In this document: positions 21,197 to 31,900 of the stretch, in pieces
Position numbering within the stretch: position 1 is the stretch's first letter
How the letters are laid out: every line of letters starts with the position of its first letter
NCBI GenBank assembly: GCA_903772945.1
Contig: CAICTM010000102.1
Location: forward strand, 56,658 to 120,657
Length of the DNA: 64,000 nt
Origin: Seminavis robusta
Taxonomy: Eukaryota > Bacillariophyta > Bacillariophyceae > Naviculales > Naviculaceae
Direction of reading: 5' to 3'
Notes under the pieces: generated by a model
Told to the model about the DNA's origin: nothing
The model's database searches: none
What the model saw: only the letters and a program-made list of their open reading frames with translations
Made by a program: the position numbers and the translations under genes

Positions 21197-21379
21197 CTAG
21201 CGTTGAACAAACTGTGTCTAGATACTAGCCCGTTCGACTCTTCTGTTTTGCCTTTTATGTTTAGCTTTCCAATCCCCACCGGCTCAGAGGGAAATTAGCT
21301 GTCCATTGGTATTGTACTAGTACCGGCGTGCCTAGAATTTCCCTTTAAAACTATTATTAAAAACTGCAGTCAAGGCCGT

Positions 21380-22369
21380 TCACAGTCTACAGGTCGATTC
21401 AACCATGCTTGCCTCACCGAGGCCACGTTGACCTTCACTGACCAAAAGAACGCCGTCCGCAGAGAGTCCATGGGCCACTGTCCGACCTCTGATATGCGGC
21501 TCTGCGCGGTGAAGTCCCTCCCGCGATTGAAGATTCTTTGATTGTTGTAGTCGATCCAGGTGTATAGACTGCACAAATTCCGGGTATGAAGCAACGCGAA
21601 AGCTATCCAGCATCATTGGAACATCATTATCCGTGGAAGGGGCATTTGTCGAATGCATGCTAGAGACTGCCTTCTTGAAAATAGCCTCCCAGTTTTCTGC
21701 TATGGGCTCTAGTGAATCGTGTGATCCACCCTCAAAAGCCCAGCTCCGCCAGGTCTCAATACCTGATCTTTGTAGATTGGACGGCCCATTTATCAGGGAA
21801 ACTTGGACGTCGGTTTCCTCAAACGCAAAAGAGTCTCCAAAGCCTTGAATTCTCTTTTTTGCCAAGACAATCTGAACCAACTTGTTGTTTTGAGGGTTGA
21901 AAACCAATTTTTTGGCGGCATGGGTCCCTACATCGGAGCGCCCCCTTCCACCCAACAGTATGAGCTTAGAGACCTTGTCGAGATTATCGTCGACAGAGCC
22001 CTTGATCTTGGTCGAGACCTTGTCCCAGGCAGCCAAAGAAGGCGCACTTACAGGGAGGGCTTCGGTCCCGGATTTCTCTTCTTTGAGTTCTTCCTTGGTT
22101 ATCGGCCTTGAAATACATGTTTTGACCTCTAGTTTGCTGGAGGACGATCTTTCTCTTTGATTTCGGAGCTTTACTCCAACCAAACCGCCGAATAATCCTC
22201 CAATGACTAGGTAGTTGTCAGTGCGTTTTTCTGGAAACTCTGATGACAATGGATCAATTCCTCCTTGGATCCCTTGACCAACGAGTTGTGCCATCTCTCT
22301 ATGGGTGAGAGAAGGAGCCAGGGAGTGATTCGCCGGCAGCTTGAAGAATACGCGAGTTTCATAGTTCAT
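21380..22369 (-). CDS. hypothetical protein, possibly CYTH-fold
   Basis: 329 aa from the ATG at 22369, one exon. I do not recognise it outright. The order of short motifs resembles the CYTH/triphosphate-tunnel fold: an N-terminal charged strand YETRVFFKL at 3-11 (family E-x-E-x-K), TDNYL at 50-54, GVKLR at 65-69, LEVK at 80-83, then AKKR and a strand with EETDVQVSL around 170-190. The E-x-E-x-K signature is degenerate, so catalysis on polyphosphate or thiamine triphosphate is doubtful. The C-terminal 100 residues have no motif I can name. It is convergent with the rhodanese gene (about 180 bp between stops). Confidence 0.5.
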   Translation of the reverse strand: MNYETRVFFKLPANHSLAPSLTHREMAQLVGQGIQGGIDPLSSEFPEKRTDNYLVIGGLFGGLVGVKLRNQRERSSSSKLEVKTCISRPITKEELKEEKSGTEALPVSAPSLAAWDKVSTKIKGSVDDNLDKVSKLILLGGRGRSDVGTHAAKKLVFNPQNNKLVQIVLAKKRIQGFGDSFAFEETDVQVSLINGPSNLQRSGIETWRSWAFEGGSHDSLEPIAENWEAIFKKAVSSMHSTNAPSTDNDVPMMLDSFRVASYPEFVQSIHLDRLQQSKNLQSREGLHRAEPHIRGRTVAHGLSADGVLLVSEGQRGLGEASMVESTCRL

Positions 22370-23687
22370 GGTCGGCTGCTGTTGGTACCGTATGTTGCTT
22401 TACTAGTAGAATGGTTCTGTTATATATATAGATTACTATGGAATTACACTAGTGCTAGCTAGCTAGCTAGGAGAGGGTAATGGACTAAGTGATGCCAGCT
22501 TGAAGGTACAGTCATAGTGGGGGAATGGATCAAGGGGTGCATTNNNTTTGCGCATCGTGGACTACGGTAGCTAACCATGAATAAATAACGATCACCGGCA
22601 TTTGTCGAAGGTCAAGCAACTGGAGACGAAACTTGGGGCAACTCTCCGTTGAAGGAGGTGGTGCAAATGACAAGTCTTGGGGGGCATGATGCTCATACCG
22701 GTACCGTACCGGTATTTGTTTGGCCAGGTTCTCGCGTTCTCGGCGCTGGGATTGTAGCTAGCTAGGACTCAATCTTCGTAGTGCCTGCAGTACCAGTACC
22801 AGTACCAGTACCAGTACCAGTACCGGTAGGAGCAACTGCGACAGCTGTTTATGCCACATTAAGAAGCAGACGATAAAAACCTATTCGCTAGCTAGTAGGG
22901 AACTCATCCATGTGGCAGAGTGACGAGTCTTTTGGCTACCGGTACAGCCGTAACGTACCACCGAAACCCAAAAGTTGGGCGTCACCAGCCGTACAGGTAC
23001 CAGTACGGTACGAGTTTGTGCCGTCATTCTACAAAATCAGAGACGTAATCTACTTTATTCTGACTGTTTCCTTTCTATGTACATTACATTATAGCGTCAA
23101 AATCATTTCGTCGAACCACACCTCATTGTCTTGCTCCCGAAAAAGCTTGGAGGTTCGTTGGACCAACACATCGTAACCAAATCCAAAACAATGGCAAGAC
23201 CCTCAAACTCCAATGTCAATGTCGACAAGGATGGGATCTCAACTACGTAAAAGAGGGATCTTTCCAAAGTCCACTTCAGCAGCCTTCACGTCGACGATAT
23301 CCATCATCCACATCTAGCAGGGGCATGAATTCGATCCCCGCACACAGACACGGTGCAGCGAGAAAAGCTGCAAAGTCTGCATTAAAATTACGAAGTTTAC
23401 TAAAAATTGTGTATTGCATCATGGTTTCGTACACGTGCCGCAACCATAGAAGCAAAGCAAGTTGTTTTGCCGTTCTTCGTTGGATTGATTCCTTTTTCTA
23501 AAAATACGTTGGACCCCTACCGATTTGCTCGAGAAGGGCTGATGAGGATCACTAGTCTAATGATAAATGGGCGGATTCGATTCGATTCAGTTCACCTGCA
23601 ATTCCGCCGCCCACTTGTCTTGTGTCAATTGTCGTTGAGTTTTCGCATTGGCTGAAACGATTCTGTTGTGTTCTGTTTGTTTCTTGT
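22370..23687. other. intergenic stretch with microsatellite and assembly gap
   Basis: Contains CTAGCTAGCTAG at about 22453-22468, three unresolved bases at 22544-22546, ACCGGTACCGTACCGGTA near 22698, and a CAGTAC tandem at about 22789-22825. No frame has a credible start and composition. It separates two minus-strand genes. Confidence 0.5.
22789..22825. repeat. (CAGTAC)n microsatellite
   Basis: About six perfect units of CAGTAC, ending in ACCGGTAGG. It expands the same GTAC word that recurs in intergenic DNA throughout the window. Confidence 0.9.
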
Positions 23688-24329
23688 TTAGGAGAAAATG
23701 GCTCCTCCGACCATCCATCCGGGTGCTTTGAATCCCCCCACTCGCAATCCTTCCGTTTTTTCCTTGTTATCCACCTTTACCATGAGCGCATAAAAGTGAG
23801 GCAGCATATCGTGGTGAATGTCATTTTCGGAGTTGTTTTGTTCCAATTTGGTGAATTTCCATCCCACATGATTGTATCCCTGGTCCTTACTGCATCCCAT
23901 GATGATGGGAGTCCAGTAATATCCTGGAAACCAACTGTCCTTGGCTTGTTCCATGGGAACGGGAACTTCATAGATCAAATTTAGGGTCCCCGCAGAAACA
24001 TCCTTGACGAGTACCAATTGGAACTGGAGTTGGGCTGCGGAAAGTCTTGCTGGCTGTTTCATGGTGTAAATGGGAACTGGAACGGTCAGCACCTTGGCAT
24101 AGGAGAGTTCTTGAAAGGTGTCCATTTGCGTGAGCATGGGTTTGACAATCAAATGATAGGGTTCTAGCAAGGCATCCAAAAAGGCACCGGCCACGCAGGT
24201 ATCTGGGGAATGCGGATTCGACACGACTTCAATATCTTGTTCGTCCGCGACAGACACCAGGAATCCATCCGATGTCGTTAGTAGTAGCAATACTGACAAG
24301 ACGAGGAAGAAGAGCTTGAACATGGTCAT
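23688..24329 (-). CDS. secreted protein of unknown function
   Basis: 213 aa from the ATG at 24329, one exon. Residues 1-23 form a clear signal peptide (MTMFKLFFLVLSVLLLLTTS then DGF). The mature part has two Cys (DTCVAGAF near 43, IMGCSKDQ near 144) that could pair, and many aromatic residues (WFPGYYWTPI near 133-142). No second membrane segment, GPI signal or known domain is seen. Export or ER residence is inferred from the signal peptide. The gene is divergent from the MFS transporter at 24722, so the two share a roughly 390-bp upstream region. Confidence 0.6.
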   Translation of the reverse strand: MTMFKLFFLVLSVLLLLTTSDGFLVSVADEQDIEVVSNPHSPDTCVAGAFLDALLEPYHLIVKPMLTQMDTFQELSYAKVLTVPVPIYTMKQPARLSAAQLQFQLVLVKDVSAGTLNLIYEVPVPMEQAKDSWFPGYYWTPIIMGCSKDQGYNHVGWKFTKLEQNNSENDIHHDMLPHFYALMVKVDNKEKTEGLRVGGFKAPGWMVGGAIFS

Positions 24330-24721
24330 GGTGCTACAAAATAAAACTGGTAGGTCAATGGATACTAGCTAGTAGACACTAGTACTAGTACTCTGGAGAA
24401 TGATGGTCCTGGGGGAAGACAACAGGAGCAAACAGCAAAGCGTTGAAGACAACGGCAAAAAGTGAAAAGATTGGGATGGTGGAAGTGGAAATGGAAAAGT
24501 GTGAAGTCATCTTTAAATCTTGTCTTTAAATCTCCTCCTTGTCGCAGAAGATTTAAGGGAACTCACCCACGAGCGAGAAAACCAAAAGACCAAAAGAAAG
24601 CGAGAAACTTAAAAACGCAAAGCACGAACACCGGGTGTCTTTCTTCTTTCCAATCAAGTGCCACAACACAGAGAATCTATCTTCTTGCTTTGCATCTCGT
24701 TGTTGTCTTTGTTGTGAGTGA

Positions 24722-26887
24722 ATGGAAGAGACTGCATCTGTTGTTCGTAGTCGAAGAGACCAACCACAGCAGCAAGTAGTGTCGTCGAAAGAAGAAGCAT
24801 TCTCGCAACACCGCTATTACGGCAGCATGTCGAGTAGCCACAACCTGGAGAGCAGCGATCAAGCTCCTAATATCGATACCATTACCATCAGTGAAGGACA
24901 GAGCGACGCACTGCAGCCAGAGACTACGGAACAACCATCAGAAGACGACATAATGAGAAAGAAACGAAGTTCTTCGTTTTCCAAATCCATCCCGGCTTGT
25001 ACGTCTCGTTCGGGACGAACCATGGATGAGTTTTTGGAAGATGCCTACAACGACAAATCGGACTCTTCTTCTTGGTGTTCTGTTGTATTCCATCAATACC
25101 AGTACTGGCTCATTATGCTTGCTTTGGGAATCAGCAACAGCAGTGATGCGTCCGAGATTCTCTGCTTGTCCTACATTTTGTCGGATCCAACCTTTGAAGA
25201 CAAGATGCTCTTGGACTCGAATTGGAGAGGTGGCATGTTGGCCGCTGCCGTCTTTTTGGGCATGCTCATGGGTGGACTCATTGTGGGAACCTTGGGAGAT
25301 TTTCTAGGACGCCGACCCATGCTCATGTTGGGATTGAACATTAACATGATTGCCGGCATTTTATCCGCCTGTTCTCCCAATGTATTTGTCTTGACGGGAC
25401 TACGCATGATTGCAGGAGTGGGAATTGGAGCTACCGTTCCACCGCTCTTTACTCTGGTGGCCGAACTGGCACCACCGTCCAAGAGAGGTTTTTGTGTCAC
25501 TTTTTGTGCCGCCTTTTGGATGGTCGGATCCATTTATGTCGCCTTGGTCGCCATTCTCTTTTTGAAAAATAGTGAAGAAAACTACAACAGCAACAACAAC
25601 AATACTCTTGCGACCACTGCCAGTGATGGTGGGAACGATGCAGACAATAATGAAGCGACAAGATACCTTGTCTCACAAGCAGCCACGTCATTATTTCACC
25701 TGGCGGCGTGGAGAGTCTTTGCAATGGCCTGTGCCGTTCCCAGCGCCCTTGGAGCTGTCATGGTCCACTTTTTGGTGCCCGAAAGTCCTCGTTTTCTAGC
25801 GTTGCAAAAGCGGTTCGACGAGGCAGTAGAGTCGGTCAATGCTTTGGGATCTTCGCTACAGTATCAGGGGCCAACCCTACATCGCTGGGAGCTTGAAGAG
25901 CAATTTGGTGGAGCCTGCAACTCAACGGCCAATTATCATCCGGCATTGGAGGACGATATCGTCACGGAACAACATGGATCAACTCGCTTTTCTTGCTCCA
26001 AGACATTGCGATGGATTCGACTTGCACTGGCTGACTTTGTCATGTCAGCCAAGAAATTGTATACTCCCAGCCTCCGACAAACCACGTGGCCCTTGCAAAT
26101 GGCATGGTTCAGTCTGAGCTTTGGAAGTTATGGTCTCATGACGTGGATCAATACACTCTTCTTTGCCGTGCATTTGCAGGACGTGTATTTTAATGCACTC
26201 TTGTTTGCACTTTCCAATCTACCGGGCAATATCTTTACGGCATTTCTCATGGACCGGGCAGGACGAGCACATTTGCTGGTCGGCAGTATCCTCAGTGCCT
26301 CTCTGTCACTCTTGTCCTTTGCTGCCTTTGCCAACACATCGGGCAACAGTCCTCCAAACGCCTATGGAGTTGTCTGTAGCGCCTGCAGCTTTCAATGCTT
26401 TACCATTGCAGCTTGGAACACAATCGATGTCATGACAAGTGAGCTGTTCCCGACTACCGTCCGGAGCACTGGAATGGGTGTCTGCGCTGCGTCGGGCCGT
26501 ATTGGAGCCATGTTGGCACAATTTGTCAATGGTGCCTTGGTGGGCAGACCAGTCAGATTGCTGGTGGTGGCTGCAACGACATTGGCATTGGGCGCCTGCA
26601 CGCCCTTTCTGTTGCCGGATCATGGAGACATGACCGGACAACCCGTGGCAGACGACGTTAGTAGCAACAAGACGTCAGTGAATAGCAGTGATTCCGAGAG
26701 GGCTAGCATGCTGGGGGAAGGAACAGATCTCAGCAATGACGACGACAACACTACTGGTGGCATTCCCGAACCAGCACCCTCCAGTATGGGGCTTTCCCGC
26801 CGAGGAGGAAATCAAAACAGCAACAACCTTGGATCCTACCAACGGGTTGCTTCCGGTGGCTCGAGTGAAACACCCAACATTGTTTGA
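24722..26887 (+). CDS. major facilitator superfamily transporter, SV2/organic-ion-like
   Basis: 721 aa from the ATG at 24722, one exon. A cytoplasmic N-terminus of about 120 residues precedes twelve predicted helices. GDFLGRRPM at about 190-198 between helices 2 and 3 is the MFS loop motif G-x3-D-x2-GRR, and PESPRFL near 352 follows helix 6, as in SV2 and sugar/organic-cation carriers. A polar Asn-rich insert (about 285-312) lies in an outer loop, and the large central loop is acidic. The C-terminal half has ELFPTTVRSTGMG and AASGRIGAMLAQ, both typical of this subfamily. The C-tail of about 90 residues is Ser/Asn-rich. Substrate is unknown. It is longer than most MFS proteins because of the tails. 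Confidence 0.8.
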   Translation: MEETASVVRSRRDQPQQQVVSSKEEAFSQHRYYGSMSSSHNLESSDQAPNIDTITISEGQSDALQPETTEQPSEDDIMRKKRSSSFSKSIPACTSRSGRTMDEFLEDAYNDKSDSSSWCSVVFHQYQYWLIMLALGISNSSDASEILCLSYILSDPTFEDKMLLDSNWRGGMLAAAVFLGMLMGGLIVGTLGDFLGRRPMLMLGLNINMIAGILSACSPNVFVLTGLRMIAGVGIGATVPPLFTLVAELAPPSKRGFCVTFCAAFWMVGSIYVALVAILFLKNSEENYNSNNNNTLATTASDGGNDADNNEATRYLVSQAATSLFHLAAWRVFAMACAVPSALGAVMVHFLVPESPRFLALQKRFDEAVESVNALGSSLQYQGPTLHRWELEEQFGGACNSTANYHPALEDDIVTEQHGSTRFSCSKTLRWIRLALADFVMSAKKLYTPSLRQTTWPLQMAWFSLSFGSYGLMTWINTLFFAVHLQDVYFNALLFALSNLPGNIFTAFLMDRAGRAHLLVGSILSASLSLLSFAAFANTSGNSPPNAYGVVCSACSFQCFTIAAWNTIDVMTSELFPTTVRSTGMGVCAASGRIGAMLAQFVNGALVGRPVRLLVVAATTLALGACTPFLLPDHGDMTGQPVADDVSSNKTSVNSSDSERASMLGEGTDLSNDDDNTTGGIPEPAPSSMGLSRRGGNQNSNNLGSYQRVASGGSSETPNIV

Positions 26888-27331
26888 GTTCACTTTCTTG
26901 ATGACTTGTCCAGCACTAACGGTGAAGGAGAGGGACCAAAGAGCAGTTTTGAAAGTGCAATCCTCACAGCCAACCAGCAGGTACACAACTACAAAATGAT
27001 AAGTTGGTGACAAGTGCATTCAGATGCACACTGGAGAAACTCTTGTTTAGGATAACCTCTGCATTGCGTGAATGATATTAGCATCCTGCGACTGCCGCAA
27101 ACTCGGGAGGTCGTTCCCAACTCATGCGAGCTAGCATTAGTTTCGATATTACATACTTTTCTTTGCTCAACAATTCTAGCTAGGAAATTGATTGCTGCTA
27201 TCATAGTAATTTGTTTTAGAGCTCTTGGACCTCTACATTGTTGCATTCAGTCGGAAAAGGGCAAGATTTTTGTCGCGGTTTCACTTTTAGCTTGTAGAGA
27301 AGAATGATGAATCTGAATGATAATCGATGCT

Positions 27332-28270
27332 CTACAATTCATCATCTTCGCTACTGTCATCGTCTTCCTCAAACAAGTCTCGTTCCGGAAAGTCTCCTAC
27401 CTGCACATTCTTTCCACGGCAAAACCCTCCAAACTTGGCCATGGCTTCAAAGTACTGTTTGCCTCCAACACTACCATCGGATTTTCCCACGGGTTCATCA
27501 AACGAAATTCCAATCCAAAATCCTCCTAGCTCGGGTACTTCGCCCACATACTTGACGGTTCCTCTGCGACCACCGGGTTGAGCCTCACATCGCATATCGA
27601 TTTGGATCCCCAAGACCGAATTGGGTCCAGTATCTTCAGTGTTAGTTGTTGACTTGACTACGGCACCATCTACCACTTGGAATCCATCTGGGAGAGGCAA
27701 TCCCATTTTGTGCAATTGCTTGGCTTCTACCAATGCCTTGTGCTCCTTGGCGTATTTGGCCAATGTAAAAGTGGGATCTTCTTGTTTTTGTTCTTGTTCC
27801 CAGCTTCGCAATGTGTTTTTTCGTTTGTCGTATTCCTCATCCGACATTTTGTACTTGGCCACCAAACTCACATCCTCTAATGCTCCACCCCGGCTAATCG
27901 AATTGGGATTCAAATCCACACAATGGACTCGCATACCGTGTTGGAGAGAAAAAAATCCCAATTTGGTAGTGGACGGGTCCGAGGGAGCAATTTCGGCCAC
28001 TTGAGTGCTGCCGGAAAAAATCTGCAATTTTTGAAAATCATGAGGAGTTCCCGTCTTTTGGTAGATTTTGTGTCTCAGGTCGTCCACGGTCTGGTGTTTG
28101 TCAAAGCGAATTTCAATGTGCTCTTGCTTCAAATTGGAATGGGTCAAGTCCAATACCAATGTGTTCTCTTGTACATTTTGATAGGCATTTCCGGCTGTCA
28201 CGTAGGACTTTAGTGCGGCCGCGGCTTGGAGCCATTCGTCGCTGCTCTGGTCCAGCATGGGTGTTGACAT
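27332..28270 (-). CDS. TBCB: tubulin-folding cofactor B
   Basis: 312 aa from the ATG at 28270 (MSTPMLDQ; the frame is open further upstream but without ATG). The N-terminal part carries a ubiquitin-like domain at about 36-120 (LTHSNLKQEHIEIRF... KLQIFSG). A helical linker spans about 135-190. A CAP-Gly domain follows at about 225-300, with GTVKYVGE, GGFWIGISFDEPVGKSDGSV (GKSDG in place of the usual GKNDG) and RGKNVQVGDFP. The protein ends in an acidic tail finishing DDEL, like the acidic DEI-type end of TBCB that binds TBCE. It takes alpha-tubulin from the chaperonin and helps TBCE in heterodimer assembly and disassembly in the cytosol. Domain order and length match the family. Confidence 0.9.
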   Translation of the reverse strand: MSTPMLDQSSDEWLQAAAALKSYVTAGNAYQNVQENTLVLDLTHSNLKQEHIEIRFDKHQTVDDLRHKIYQKTGTPHDFQKLQIFSGSTQVAEIAPSDPSTTKLGFFSLQHGMRVHCVDLNPNSISRGGALEDVSLVAKYKMSDEEYDKRKNTLRSWEQEQKQEDPTFTLAKYAKEHKALVEAKQLHKMGLPLPDGFQVVDGAVVKSTTNTEDTGPNSVLGIQIDMRCEAQPGGRRGTVKYVGEVPELGGFWIGISFDEPVGKSDGSVGGKQYFEAMAKFGGFCRGKNVQVGDFPERDLFEEDDDSSEDDEL

Positions 28271-28452
28271 GGTTCGATGAATTATTATGTGATAACAGAC
28301 GAGATAATAAGGGAGCAATGGGATTGAAACAAAAAGATAATGAACAAGGCAATGCTGGGATGCTGTTTCGTTGCGGTTCGGTGTGGTTATGCAAATTGTG
28401 TTTGGGACTGGTCATTGGCAGCAGTTAGTTTAGTCCATTGAGTCGAGTTTAT

Positions 28453-28705
28453 AAAAAACGAACCTGGTTACTTAGGGATAAGGCAGGGACCCAAGGTCGG
28501 AGGTCTGACCGAGGGCTTAAGAGAGGGCGCAAGCCCGACAGCCCGATGGTCAGGCCGGAGACCGATGGGGCACAGCCGGCCCTAAGTACCGGTTCGTTTT
28601 GTTAGGAACGAATAACGGCTGGTTTGTATTTGTAACCGCCGGTCTGTGTAGAACTCTGTACAGTACTACTACAGACCACGGTATCAAATACAAAACCTGC
28701 CGGTT
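28453..28705. repeat. two adjoining inverted repeats (foldback/MITE-like)
   Basis: Left: AACGAACCTGGTTACTTAGGG near 28456 pairs with CCCTAAGTACCGGTTCGTT near 28580-28598, enclosing a GC-rich core that has its own GGGCTT/AAGCCC hairpin. Right: TTTGTATTTGTAACCGCCGG near 28622 pairs with the arm ending CAAATACAAAACC near 28697. The outer GCCGGTTCGTTC again matches the left end. It lies between the divergent starts of the TBCB gene and the Cys-rich gene. Confidence 0.75.
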
Positions 28706-28904
28706 CGTTCCAATCGAATCCTTGGGTGGTGCGAAAGATCGCGGTTCTGGATGTGTTCGGGAGGTGCACTCGGCACCCGGCAAGAACTTTTTGTGCCAGA
28801 TTCTTCCCAGAGATCAAGGGGTTTATGGGTTTATTAGAGTGGGGCAGTTATCTGCGGATACATCATAGATGGAGCTTTGACTTGCAAGCAGAGGGCAGAA
28901 TACC

Positions 28905-31900
28905 ATGAAGAATTATCAAGGCCTCCATGTTCTTGCACTTGTCTTTGCTGGTTTGGGTACAGCCTCAGCTTCGGTAAGCACCGTTCTACTTGACCAGTTT
29001 CGCCATGTCAGATTATTGGCCGATCCGTACCTACAAGTAACCTCTCACCTTTTTCCTTGCTTCAAATTCTGTCATTCGAAAGGCACACTTGAGAGCCAAG
29101 ACAGGAAACGCTACAGCAACAACAGAGAGGCAGTTGGACTTTTTCAAGGAGGTAGGAGACACTTCGCTTTCACTCGCGGGAGATGTGACCATCGGTATCC
29201 TCGGCGATGCGCCAGTTTTCAAAACATGCGATGCGCCCAATAAGCAAATGGGTGTTGTGCCGGATGGCTTTCTGGATCCACTATCTCAATGCTACCGGTC
29301 CATTCAGGCGCCACTGCAGATCTTCCGGGGCATGGCGGAGAGCCTCTTTGGCGACCTGGCCACGAATGAGGTTGTCAAGGGTGTTTTCGACGCCGTCTTC
29401 AAACCATTCGAGGAAATATTGGAAAACGTGGAAAAGGCCCTTGGGTTTGAAGGCGTTATCTGCGCTGGTGACTTTGATGCAGTAGAAGTTGTCCAGCCTG
29501 AAGATCGCGGCGAAATGGTTGGTACTTGCCAGGGCATGCCTCTTTCCATGGATAACAATGCCGAGTGGTCCATTTTTGCAGGAACCATCACTCTTACACC
29601 TGAAAAGTCCACTGCAGTCTGCCAAATGTACTCGGCTGTCACATTTTCGTTCTGCATGGCACTTTCATTTTGTGATATTCTCCCATCAGTTGTGAGTATA
29701 CTTGGCCCAATGACATCTTGCTTATTGGAAACCCAGTTCAAAATCCCAGGGGCCATCTAAACAGAATCTGTTGCCGTTTGATTCTTCTTAGGCTTTCTTC
29801 ATGGATGGGGGAGTGGCCAATTGCATCCTCAATCAGATTGGAAGGGCACTTGCTGCTACTGGTGGTGGCGCTGTCGCCACTGCAATCATATCTGTTCTCA
29901 CGACAATCTTTGAAGTTGGATTCAAGAATGCTGGATTTGGATTCTCTCTTTCTAATGCATTCGAAATACCAATGCCCCTTTTTAATGGAGAAGAGCTATT
30001 CTGGCATCGTGCTCGACCAACACAGTTCACCAAGCTTGCCTTCTCTATCGAATCAGCATCCATTCATACTGCTCTCAAGGATTATTTCACTCTCACGTAA
30101 GAGCCCAGCGCATTATTCATTGAATGTCCAATGTAATTTGATGATAGACTCTGCTAACCACCCTCCCCCCAAAAAGAGGTGATGTCATCCAGGGCATCAA
30201 CGTACTCATGCCCAATGGTGAGCCAATCTCTGAGAAACTCTTTGATCAAGGCCTTGAAGGGTTTGATGCACGGGTGGCTGACAACATTGCAAAACAGTTT
30301 GAGGATTTTCAAGTGCAAACAGTTCTACAGGGAACTCTGCAGTTGAAACTGAACTTCCACAATGTGCCTTTCATGTGAGTTGTAATGAGACTTGTCGCTC
30401 GTGCCTACTTCATGCCTCTGATTTTACAACCATCCATCCATTCATCCATCCCACTGTGCAGTGGAACACTTTTCCCGGAATTTGAGTTTGAGTTTGGCCG
30501 TGTAAACGCATTTATCTCAACAGGCAAACAGGACCTTATACTTGACGATGGATCTGCTCGCTCAGTCTATCCTGGGATGTCAGCATTCATTGGGCAATCT
30601 GGCAATGAAAGGATCCTGGCAGATGCAATCAGGACCATCATAAAGTCACTTGACGGTATCATTGTACGTTCCTTCAAGTAACTCCATCATTACTTGGCAT
30701 TGGCAACCTGGATACCCATCCATTCACATCACAATTAGGACTCCTTGCTCCCCAGAATGGAAATTGTGGAATTCTTTACAGGTGGGAAGAGTGTGGGGGA
30801 CATCGTTGCAGAATTTCTCTTGGAGCAGATGGATCTTGAGGTTGAGTCACCAACCAAATCATATGGCCTTGTAAGTCATTCACCTTGCATTCTGATTGTT
30901 GTTTGGCACTGCCAGTGTAATGCTGACCTCTTTGTTTGCAGGCTGTCACCATGAATGCAGAGTACATTGGATTCATTATTTCCGTCCCGATTTTGTTGGG
31001 AAAGTCACTTGCAGAGCCTGTGGCTGACTTCACCTTTAGGTGTACAACTGACTATGAAAAACTTGGTTGTGAGATTGAATTTGACAATGTTTCTGCCCTT
31101 GTTACAGCCATTGCCAAGGAAATTGAAGGTGGGATCATCTGGATTTGGAAGGAAGTTGATGAGTTCTTCAAGTTTGAAGAAACTGCTGAGACAATTGGGG
31201 AAGCTTTTGAGAGAGCAGGTGAACAGGCACAACAAGTTTTTTCAAAAGAGAATATTGAGCAGACTCTAAAAGACATTGTCGAAGGCAAACTAGATGTGGA
31301 TCAAGAGCTCCAAGAACTGGCATCCATTGGATATGCCGCCATATCAGCATTTTGCAATGATGAAGCAGGGTGCAAGCCAGATGGGACATGTAAGTGCCAC
31401 AGTGTCTATGGCCACCAGGGAATCACAAATCATCCAAGCTCACTCTCACAAGCATGTCATCTTTGTTGTCCCAGCTTGCTTTGGAGATCCTCTTGGCCTG
31501 AAAAAGAAACAAGGTGCTTGCTGTGATTGCTGCAATGATGACACAGATTGGGTTGGTCTCACCACATCCAGTGGATTGCCTGGCAGGGCATGTGGCACAG
31601 AGCCAAAGTGGAAGGTAATTTGCCCGGATGGGACCGGTTTGCACATTTTGTAAGAACTGCAAACTGAGTCATTACTGACCAAACTGTTCTAGGATGGCAC
31701 ATTTTGTCTGGCAGGTCTGACATGTCACATGTGTGAGAATGAGAGTTCTGACTGGTTGTCAGTGCCCTCCTTTGGGGATTTACCTGGCCATGCCTGTGGA
31801 AAAGAGCCTTGTTGGGCTGATGGGTAAGCATGCACTTTTGTGTCTGTTCTGAATTCATAGCAATGACTGTTTGCTGATTCCTCCATTTCTTGTTAGCCGT

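Noticed and set aside
23320-23360. GAATTCGATCCCC segment resembling a tRNA B box
   Set aside because: No matching A box or acceptor-stem pairing could be found around it.
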